Assembly: GCA_016784945.1 (NCBI GenBank) | Contig: JADHTP010000030.1 | Span: 1 to 18,481, forward strand | DNA length: 18,481 nucleotides | DNA from: Deltaproteobacteria bacterium | GTDB taxonomy: Bacteria; Myxococcota_A; UBA9042; DTJE01 | Direction: 5' to 3' | Part shown: positions 1 through 5,910 of the stretch, in pieces | Layout of the letters: each line of letters starts with the position of its first letter | How positions within the stretch are numbered: position 1 is the first letter of the stretch | Notes under the pieces: generated by a model | The model's input: only the letters and a program-made list of their open reading frames with translations | Databases searched by the model: none | What the model was told of the DNA's origin: nothing | Position numbers and translations under genes: made by a program

Positions 1-150
1 ATGACCCCCCTTGTAGGGGCGACTCCGTCGCTGCTACGGGCGCCAATCTCGGGCGGGCACTGGCGTGCCGCCCTGCGCTTGGCGCTTCTCTTACTCTCTC
101 AAGGGGGGCGCAGCCCCCCTATGACCCCCCTGGTCGCGACGACTCCGTCG
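1..150. repeat. Left-edge repeat and hairpin block
   Basis: Positions 1-30 and 121-150 are copies of one 30-bp unit 120 bp apart. They begin ATGACCCCCC and end GACTCCGTCG, and match at about 26 of 30 bases. Between them are two strong hairpins. One has arms 51-60 and 65-73 (GGGCGGGCAC against GTGCCGCCC, one bulged G). The other is a perfect 8-bp stem, AGGGGGGC (102-109) with GCCCCCCT (113-120) around a GCA loop. Short reading frames here are low-complexity and resemble no protein I know. The block probably continues to the left of the window. I read it as intergenic repeat DNA downstream of prmA. Confidence 0.6.
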
Positions 151-175
151 TCACTCCCAACTACGGACAAACCCT

Positions 176-229
176 GGACTATCGACTATGGACCCTGATC
201 GGTAGACGGCAGACAGTAGACGGTGGTCG
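176..229. repeat. Heptanucleotide tandem repeats
   Basis: There are two adjacent period-7 runs. GGACTAT, CGACTAT and GGACCCT occupy 176-196. GTAGACG, GCAGACA, GTAGACG and GTGGTCG occupy 202-229. They end four bases before the prmA stop codon. They belong to a family of degenerate 7-mer arrays found at most gene boundaries in this window. Confidence 0.7.
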
Positions 230-232
230 CCC

Positions 233-1195
233 CTACAAGGTCGGTTTCGCAAAGGCCATGGCCACCCAGTCGTCGTTTCTTTTTTTCTTGCTAAGGGTCA
301 GCCCCCGTGACTCGAAGGTCTGGATGATCTCGTCTTCGTGACACAGCAGGATGCCCGAAAGGACCAGATGTCCACCCCGGGCCGTGACATGGGTCAGGAT
401 GTCTGCCAGATCCAGGATCACCTGGGCGATGAGGTTCGCAAAGACCAGGTCGAATCGACCCGTCCCGGCGGTCAGAGCCTGGGCGCTGGTGACGAATCGT
501 TCCCCCACGCCGTTGAGTTCAGCGTTGGTGCGGGCCTCGTTCAGGATGTCGTCTTCCAGATCCAGGCCCAGCGCTTCCGACGATCGGAGCAGCAGGGCGC
601 CGATGGCCAGGATGCCCGAGCCGGTCCCCACGTCGAGGACCCGACCTGGCAGGGGACCATCTCCGGCGATCTCTTCGAGGATCTCCAGGCAACCGACCGT
701 GGTGAAGTGCGTCCCGGTTCCGAAGGCCATGCCCGGGGTCAGGTGGAGCAGAATCCGGGAACCCGTATCCCGGGGAACCTTGCCCGCCGGACACACCAGG
801 AACCGTTGACCTACGGACGTGGTCTGCCAGTCTTCCAGCCACTTCCTGTTCCAGTTCCGATCCCCGACTTCCCGTGTTTCGACCTCCACACCGGGGAAGG
901 TGCGCTGGAGGGCGACCTTTCCCACATTCAGGACCCCCGGTCCCGGGATCCAGGCACGGATGACCACGTCGGTGCCGGGATTGTCAGGTTCCTCATCGTC
1001 CCATTCTCCAAGACAGCCCGATACCACCGGACCGTCCTCCCCGAGGGTGCCGAGACTCGGATATTCTTCCTGGACACCCGACGCGCCACGGTTCAGGAAC
1101 CACGCCACCAGGGCATCCCGGTGGCCCACCGCTACCCGGGCCGTGACCTCGGTCCACGTTGCTGGCGCCTTGTCGCTCACGGCCTCATTGTACAC
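233..1195 (-). CDS. prmA: Ribosomal protein L11 methyltransferase (PrmA)
   Basis: This is a SAM-dependent enzyme that methylates ribosomal protein L11 in the cytoplasm. At 320 residues it has normal PrmA length. Diagnostic blocks in order are NWNRKWLEDW (114-123), the PrmA signature TPGMAFGTGTHFTT (153-166), SAM motif I VLDVGTGSG (186-194), and FANLIAQVILDLA (252-264), the PrmA form of the substrate-binding loop. The gene appears monocistronic. The first possible start is GTG at 1195, which has no clear ribosome-binding site. A second GTG at 1180 lies behind a weak AATGAGG and would give 315 residues, so the exact start is uncertain. The C-terminus (AMAFAKPTL) looks intact. Family assignment is firm. 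Confidence 0.95.
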   Translation of the reverse strand: MYNEAVSDKAPATWTEVTARVAVGHRDALVAWFLNRGASGVQEEYPSLGTLGEDGPVVSGCLGEWDDEEPDNPGTDVVIRAWIPGPGVLNVGKVALQRTFPGVEVETREVGDRNWNRKWLEDWQTTSVGQRFLVCPAGKVPRDTGSRILLHLTPGMAFGTGTHFTTVGCLEILEEIAGDGPLPGRVLDVGTGSGILAIGALLLRSSEALGLDLEDDILNEARTNAELNGVGERFVTSAQALTAGTGRFDLVFANLIAQVILDLADILTHVTARGGHLVLSGILLCHEDEIIQTFESRGLTLSKKKRNDDWVAMAFAKPTL

Positions 1196-1221
1196 GGCGG
1201 GTTTTCGTGACGTTGCCTGTA

Positions 1222-1421
1222 CAAGGCAAACGCATCTAATTCGGGATCGTGGTCGTGATCGTGGTCGTGGACGCTTTGGCCAACCGGGTCAACATCGAGC
1301 CGTTCGTAGGCCAACATGTCAGCACCTTTCGTCCACGTTCACGAACACGTTCATGTTCACGTTCACGTTGTCTATCGGTCGTGCGTAGCTTCTGTTTCAA
1401 CATTTTGATGCGTTTGCCCTG
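1222..1421. mobile_element. MITE-like 200-bp element with TIRs and 10-bp TSD
   Basis: The left end CAAGGCAAACGCATC (1222-1236) is the inverted complement of the right end at 1407-1421, with 14 of 15 bases matching. The element is flanked on both sides by the identical 10-mer GTTGCCTGTA (1212-1221 and 1422-1431), as expected of a target-site duplication. The interior has no gene. It carries a hexamer array near 1247-1271 (GGTCGT/GATCGT units) and another near 1329-1366 (GTTCAC/GAACAC units). The first, read in reverse, resembles the second, so the interior could fold as a long imperfect hairpin. No transposase is present, so it would be non-autonomous. The family is unknown to me. This element accounts for most of the gene-free stretch 1196-1516. 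Confidence 0.7.
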
Positions 1422-1441
1422 GTTGCCTGTAGGACTGCTGT

Positions 1442-1475
1442 TGCACAAAAATGCAGTGAGGTGGACAAAAATGCG
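1442..1475 (+). promoter_or_regulatory. Tandem ARG-box-like operator
   Basis: TGCACAAAAATGCA (1442-1455) and TGGACAAAAATGCG (1462-1475) are two copies of an AT-centred partial palindrome spaced 20 bp apart. Arginine repressor (ArgR/AhrC) binds paired 18-bp ARG boxes of this general form. A 20-bp repeat distance corresponds to 18-bp boxes two bases apart. The site lies 42 bp upstream of the argC remnant and the argR gene, where autoregulation would be expected. I saw no convincing -35/-10 pair to place the start of transcription. Confidence 0.55.
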
Positions 1476-1516
1476 ATTCCGGGGCCAGGTGGGCCGCCGG
1501 TGGAAGAGGAGATGCC

Positions 1517-1642
1517 GTGGTTCGCTGTGCCGCAGTCGGGGCCTCGGGCTATTCAGGGGCCGAACTCGTGGCCCTTCTGTACCGCCACCCCGGCGTCGAA
1601 ATCGCATCGGTCCATGCCGACACCCATGCCGGGAAGCGCTGG
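1517..1642 (+). pseudogene. argC: argC remnant (N-terminal 42 codons)
   Basis: From GTG 1517 the translation reads as the start of N-acetyl-gamma-glutamyl-phosphate reductase. It has the NADP-binding motif GASGYSGAEL near residues 8-17, then RHPGVEI, and ends HADTHAGKRW. A complete ArgC is roughly 310-350 residues. Here homology stops after about 42, and the frame runs straight into the ribosome-binding site and start of argR. The catalytic Cys/His region is absent, so this cannot be an active reductase. The simplest reading is a deletion that joined the 5' end of argC, together with its operator, to argR. It might still act as a leader peptide in frame with argR. Confidence 0.75.
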
Positions 1643-1660
1643 GAGAGGGGAGGGTTGAAC

Positions 1661-2159
1661 ATGGGGAACCGGTTGGAAAAGGCGCGGCGACAACGGGAGA
1701 TCGTGGACCTGGTTCAAAGGGAGTCCGTCGGGAGCCAGGAAGGCCTGGCTGCGGCCCTGGCCCGCGGCGGGTTCGATGTGACTGAAGTCCATCCTGTCGA
1801 GGGACATCAAGGAACTGAAGGTCCTCCGTGTCCCCCCGGGCGGGGGATACCGTTATCTGCCCGCCCAGGACGGGTCCCTGGGACGTGGGGGTCGTTCGGC
1901 AAGCCCGCTCCTGGGATCCCTGGCCCCCGTGGAGGTCGACGGGGTTGAGTCCAACGAAAATACCGTGGTGGTCCGGCCCCTGGTGGGGCGTGCCCAGGGG
2001 GTGGGGGTGTATCTCGACGGCCTGGGACTGCCCGATCTGCTGGCCACGGTGGCCGGTGACGACACCATCCTGGCATTGCCGAGGTCAGTGAAGAAGACGA
2101 AGACGCTGAAGAAGCAGTTGAAGGAGTTGTTTGGACTGAAGGGTGGGAGCAGTCAATAG
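1661..2159 (+). pseudogene. argR: Arginine repressor ArgR, frameshifted
   Basis: ATG 1661 follows a strong purine-rich ribosome-binding site (GAGAGGGGAGGG, 1643-1654). The first frame gives the winged-helix start (RQREIVDLVQRE, SQEGLAAALARGGFDVT). At about 1787 an extra base shifts the frame. Reading on from 1788 restores SILSRDIKELKVLRVPPGGGY, then the C-terminal arginine-binding and oligomerisation domain (VVVRPLVGRAQGVGVYLDG, LLATVAGDDTILALPR) to a TAG at 2157. Removing the single base would give about 165 residues, a normal ArgR length. Both halves are well conserved, so the lesion is recent or a sequencing or assembly error. As written, the N-terminal product loses the end of the recognition helix and all of the ligand domain. 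Confidence 0.85.
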
Positions 2160-2185
2160 TCAATAGTTCATAGTCAATGGTTTCA
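2151..2185. repeat. Heptamer array at argR 3' end
   Basis: Four 7-mers, AGTCAAT, AGTCAAT, AGTTCAT and AGTCAAT (2151-2178), are followed by a degenerate GGTTTCA. The argR stop codon (2157-2159) lies inside the array, so the repeat supplies the end of the gene. The units are rotations of the CAATAGT units found at 11798. Confidence 0.75.
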
Positions 2186-2215
2186 GGATCTTCCCAAGGG
2201 GGTTGGTGCCTTGAT

Positions 2216-2236
2216 CGACTATCGACTATCGACTTC
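2216..2236. repeat. Heptamer array at the peptidase 3' end
   Basis: CGACTAT, CGACTAT and CGACTTC lie immediately beyond the stop codon of the minus-strand peptidase. CGACTAT is close to the reverse complement of the CGATAGT units at 11805. With the array at 2151 it flanks the gap between the converging argR and peptidase genes. Confidence 0.7.
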
Positions 2237-2238
2237 CC

Positions 2239-4053
2239 CTACCACCCGCACTGACGGTCCTTGTTCTGTTCCTTGAGCCAGTCGTGCAGAGGCTTGAAAT
2301 ACTCGATGATGGCGTCGGCGTTCATGCGCCGGCCGCCGGTCATGACTTCCATGGCGTCGGGCCAGGGGCGGGACAGTCCCATCTTCATCATCTTCATGAT
2401 CCGATCACCCGCCTCCTTGTTCCCGTAGATGCTGCATTCGTGGAGAGGTCCCTCGAACTTCACCACCTGCCGGCACAGGGCCCGGTGGAACTGGAACTGG
2501 AGGATGGCCGCCAGGAAATACCGGGTGTAGGGGACGTTGGCCGGAATGTGGTATTTGGCCCCCGGGTCGAAGTCGTTTTCGGTCCGCTTCACCGGCGCCT
2601 TCACTCCCTGGTACCGTTCCCGCAGGTCCCACCAGGCCTGGTTGTACTCGTCAGCGGGGATGCGGCCGTCAAAGACCTTCCAGCGCCATTTGTCCACCAT
2701 CAGGCCCCAGGGCAGAAAGGCGATCTTGTCCAGCGCCCGTTTCATCAGCGGATTCAGATACCCCGGGGGGGCCTCGTCCAGCAGGTCCACCTGCTTCAGG
2801 TACGACGGCGTCACCGACAGGGCGATCAGGTCACCCAGGGCCTCGTGGAACCCGTCGTTGGCGCTGTTGAGGAACAGCGGATCCAGATGGTTGTACGCCC
2901 GCTGGTAGTAGTTGTGGCCCAGTTCGTGGTGGATGGTGGTGAAGTCTTCACCGTTGATGTGGATGCACATCTTGATGCGCAGGTCGTCTTTCTGGTCCAC
3001 GTCCCAGGCGCTGGCGTGGCACACCACCTCCCGGTCCCTGGGCTTGGTGAACATGGACCGTTCCCAGAATGACTCGGGCAAGGGGGGCATCCCAAGGGAC
3101 ACGAAGAAGTTCTCCGCGTACTTGACCATGCCCTTTTCGTCCACCTTCTTGGCCTTCAGGGCCTCGGAGATGTCGATGGCCGTGGCCTTTTCCGGGGCCA
3201 GCATGTCGAACAGGTTCGACCATTCCTGCGCCCACATGTTGCCCAGCAAATGGGCCGGGATGGGACCGTCCAGGGGGACCATGTCCTCTCCGTAGCACTC
3301 GGCCAGCTTGGCGCGGACATGGCAGTGCAGGTCCAGGTAGAGGGGCTTCACCTGCCCCCACAACCGGTCGGTCTCGGCCTCGAAGTCTTCCGCGTCCATG
3401 TCGTAACGGGAGTTCCACAACTCGGCCAGGTTGCTGAAACCCAGTTCCTCGGCTCCCTCGTTGACGATATCCACGAAGCGGACGAACAGATCTCGCATGG
3501 GCAGCGACACCTTGCGCCAGCCTTGCCACACGTCCAGCAACTCGTCGTAGTCCCGGCTCGTGGCCAGCACCTCGTACATTTCCGGCAGCGTCAGGCACCG
3601 GCCCTTCAACCGTTCCGGGCAGTGCTTTCCCTTGCCGTAGATTCCGTCCATGGTGGTGCCGATTTTTGCCAGTTCTTCCCGCTTCGCGGCATCCTGGGGC
3701 GCCGGCATGCTCAGACTCACTGTGAGCAGGTGAAACTTGCGCTTCAACTCGTAGGGGAGGGTGAGTCCCGCGAACCGCGTGGCCTCGCCGGCCTTGCGCG
3801 CCACGTACTCCATCATGGCCTCGTAGGCCCGGGCGGCAATGGCCTGGGTGTCGTGGGTGATGTACGTCATGCGCACCCACTCGGCCCGTTCGGCGTCAAT
3901 CCACTTTCGCAGAAGCCCCTGCTCGGTGTCCGCGATGAACGTGGCGGCTTCTTCCACTGTGGCGGGGCCCCGCGACCCCTGAGCCGACGCGATCTCCGGC
4001 AGGGAAAACAACAGGGTGCAGGCGGCGATGGCAACAAGAGCGTATGGTTTCAT
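2239..4053 (-). CDS. Secreted M2-family peptidyl-dipeptidase (ACE-like)
   Basis: This is a zinc metallopeptidase of the angiotensin-converting-enzyme family. Family members remove C-terminal dipeptides from peptides, and this one should act in the periplasm or outside the cell. A Sec signal peptide ends near ASA-Q (residues 22-25). The zinc site is HELGH (H376, E377, H380), with the third ligand E404 in GFHEALGD, exactly 24 residues after the second His as in ACE. The substrate and transition-state region YHIPANVPYTRYF (501-513) and the following QFQFHRALC also match ACE. Length is 604 residues, normal for one catalytic domain. AGGAGG precedes the ATG by seven bases. It stands alone between two decayed loci. 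Its natural substrate cannot be told. Confidence 0.93.
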   Translation of the reverse strand: MKPYALVAIAACTLLFSLPEIASAQGSRGPATVEEAATFIADTEQGLLRKWIDAERAEWVRMTYITHDTQAIAARAYEAMMEYVARKAGEATRFAGLTLPYELKRKFHLLTVSLSMPAPQDAAKREELAKIGTTMDGIYGKGKHCPERLKGRCLTLPEMYEVLATSRDYDELLDVWQGWRKVSLPMRDLFVRFVDIVNEGAEELGFSNLAELWNSRYDMDAEDFEAETDRLWGQVKPLYLDLHCHVRAKLAECYGEDMVPLDGPIPAHLLGNMWAQEWSNLFDMLAPEKATAIDISEALKAKKVDEKGMVKYAENFFVSLGMPPLPESFWERSMFTKPRDREVVCHASAWDVDQKDDLRIKMCIHINGEDFTTIHHELGHNYYQRAYNHLDPLFLNSANDGFHEALGDLIALSVTPSYLKQVDLLDEAPPGYLNPLMKRALDKIAFLPWGLMVDKWRWKVFDGRIPADEYNQAWWDLRERYQGVKAPVKRTENDFDPGAKYHIPANVPYTRYFLAAILQFQFHRALCRQVVKFEGPLHECSIYGNKEAGDRIMKMMKMGLSRPWPDAMEVMTGGRRMNADAIIEYFKPLHDWLKEQNKDRQCGW

Positions 4054-4136
4054 CTGTTACCTCCTCAGGAAAGAGAAGGTTGCACCGATCCCGATTCAGA
4101 AGCAAGTGTATAATCCAAACCTTGCCATCCCCGACC

Positions 4137-5113
4137 TCTTCCGTCCTGGTGGGCGGCGGAACACCCACCTATCCCACGGTGGCCCAGCTGGGCCGGTTTC
4201 TGGACGCCTTCACCCGCAAGGTGGACCTGTCGGCCTTCCGCCAGTTCAGCTTCGAGGCCGAACCCGCCTCCATCACGGGCGCCGAGGGTCTCGAGAAACT
4301 GAAGCTGCTGGCATCCTACGGCGTGGACCGGATCAGCCTGGGGGTCCAGAGTTTCGATGATCACGTGTTGAAGGCCATGGGCCGGATCCACACCGGCGAG
4401 GAAGCCGTGGATGCCGTCCGTCAGATTCGCCGGGCTGGAATCGGGAGCATTTCCATCGACCTCATCTACGGGTACCAGGACCAGTCCGTGGCGGACTGGA
4501 TCCACACCCTGGAAACGGCCCTGGCGTCGGGAGTGGACGCGTGGCACCTGTATCGTCTCCGGATCCAGCGGCACGGGGACGTCCAGGGCAAGGTCCTGGG
4601 CCGTTACAAGGATCAGAGGGACCGCTTCCCCGGGCTGGACGACGTGCGCCTGATGAAGGCCGTGGGATTCGTGTTTTCCCTGGAAAACGACCGCGACCAG
4701 CACTTCACGAGGATCTTTTCCCGGGACCGGTCCCACGTGACCCAGTACATGTGGGATTACTGCTGCGACATCAAGGACGTCATCGGACTGGGCATCTCGT
4801 CGTGGGCGAACCACTGGCGGACCTTTACGCTGAACGTGGGTGGCAATTTCGACCGGTACCGGGACCTTGTGACCCAGGGGCGGCTTCCCGTGGACCGGGG
4901 CCTGGTGAGGGACGCCGAGACCGATGCCCGCAGGAGCCTCATTTCCCCGCTGAAGAACGACAGCGTGCACAAGGCCCGTTTCACGGCCCGGACCGGGATG
5001 GACGCCGCCGCCCACAGGGCCGCCGAGGTCAGGGCGAAGACCCCGCCAACCAGGTGCCCGGTTGGGGACGCGTCCATCAAGGGCGACTCCTTTCCGGCCC
5101 GGGCGTCGAGTGA
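4137..5113 (+). pseudogene. HemW/HemN-like radical-SAM remnant
   Basis: The frame 4044-5258 has the middle of a coproporphyrinogen-oxidase-like radical-SAM protein. It shows VGGGTPTYPT, FSFEAEPASIT, YGVDRISLGVQSFDDHVLKAMGRIHT, SISIDLIYGYQDQ, HLYRLRIQRHGDVQG and DIKDVIGLGISSW. The N-terminal segment that should carry the CxxxCxxC Fe-S motif is missing. Recognisable sequence begins just 3' of position 4130, less than 90 bp from the divergent peptidase start. After RFTARTGMDAA (about 5015) the sequence stops looking like the family in any frame, so the right boundary is approximate. Without the cluster it cannot perform radical-SAM chemistry. The break beside the peptidase suggests a rearrangement joined the two. 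Confidence 0.7.
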
Positions 5114-5254
5114 CCCGTCATGGTGCCCTCCATTGCCGGATTTGGCATCTACTCTATGGCCGGTAAGGCCCGGAATTCAACCGGACCGGCAATTTATTGG
5201 TACTATTCGGACCAGCCAGCCTGTGCTGTCAAGTCATCCATCAGGAGAGCGGCG

Positions 5255-5803
5255 GTGAAGACCATCGAACTGACCAAAGACCTTTTGACCGGCATTCGGG
5301 ACATCGACGATCAGCATCGCGAGATCTTCGACTGGTTCAACACGCTCATCAAGTCGGCGGACGCCCCCGCCGATCATCGCGATGTCAAACGCGCGCTGGT
5401 CTTCCTGACCGGGTACGTGGGTTTCCATTTTGCCGCCGAGGAACTGGCCATGGACATCTTCGGCTATGACGGGCTGGACAGGCACAGGCAACAGCACCAC
5501 TACTTCAGGAACCTGATCCTGGACATCCGGAAAAAGGCCGGAGAGGTCGGTCTGACCGAGGATCTGAGAGGTAAGCTGCATCGCATGCTGGGCGAGTGGG
5601 TTGTGCACCACATCGGGACCGAGGACAAGGCCCTGGCGGCCTTTCTGGTCAGGAACGACGCCGAGGAGCCATCGCTCCCCACGGTCGACGACCTGCGCAG
5701 CGCGGGAACCGAATGGCTCGATCCGGACCACGTGGAGATCAAACCCATTTTCGACGGGGAACTCAGCCAGACCGAGTTAAAGATCCGCCTGAAGAACCGT
5801 TAG
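5255..5803 (+). CDS. Bacteriohemerythrin-type protein
   Basis: This is a 182-residue hemerythrin-domain protein, a cytoplasmic non-haem di-iron protein that binds O2 or senses oxygen or iron. All seven expected ligands are present with canonical spacing: H21, H58, E62, H77, H81, H119 and D124 (blocks DIDDQHREIF, FHFAAEE, DRHRQQHHYF, HHIGTED). About 50 extra residues follow the four-helix bundle and match nothing I recognise. The GTG start is chosen because AGGAG lies nine bases upstream and VKTIELTKDLLTGI is the usual family N-terminus. It follows the radical-SAM remnant in the same direction. Oxygen storage, scavenging or signalling fits an oxygen-sensitive redox lifestyle, but this is inference. 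Confidence 0.92.
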   Translation: MKTIELTKDLLTGIRDIDDQHREIFDWFNTLIKSADAPADHRDVKRALVFLTGYVGFHFAAEELAMDIFGYDGLDRHRQQHHYFRNLILDIRKKAGEVGLTEDLRGKLHRMLGEWVVHHIGTEDKALAAFLVRNDAEEPSLPTVDDLRSAGTEWLDPDHVEIKPIFDGELSQTELKIRLKNR

Positions 5804-5810
5804 CAGGCTC

Positions 5811-5838
5811 GTCCACAGTCCACAGTCCACAGTCCACC
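5811..5838. repeat. Heptamer array GTCCACA x4
   Basis: Three exact GTCCACA units and one GTCCACC follow the hemerythrin stop codon by seven bases. The rest of the gap to 5910 has a weaker period-7 trace (ACTGTAG, GCTGCTG, ACGGTAG at 5884-5904) next to the stop of the converging beta-propeller gene. No clear terminator hairpin was seen. Confidence 0.75.
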
Positions 5839-5910
5839 GTGACGGGATTTACCGATCGATTATGGATGAGATGCCGTTCTGAGACTGTAGGCTGCTGACG
5901 GTAGATGCCC

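Noticed and set aside
338..1210. Long plus-strand open frame opposite prmA
   Set aside because: It lies entirely across the well-supported minus-strand prmA. Its translation is Arg/Gly/Gln-rich with no family resemblance, as expected of an antisense shadow in GC-rich DNA.
1188..1224. Two TGTACA palindromes 29 bp apart at the prmA start as an operator
   Set aside because: The second lies across the junction of the left direct repeat and the inverted repeat of the MITE-like element, so the pairing is probably accidental.
5811..5838. CRISPR-like array
   Set aside because: The unit is seven bases with no spacers, and there are no cas genes. It is a simple tandem repeat.
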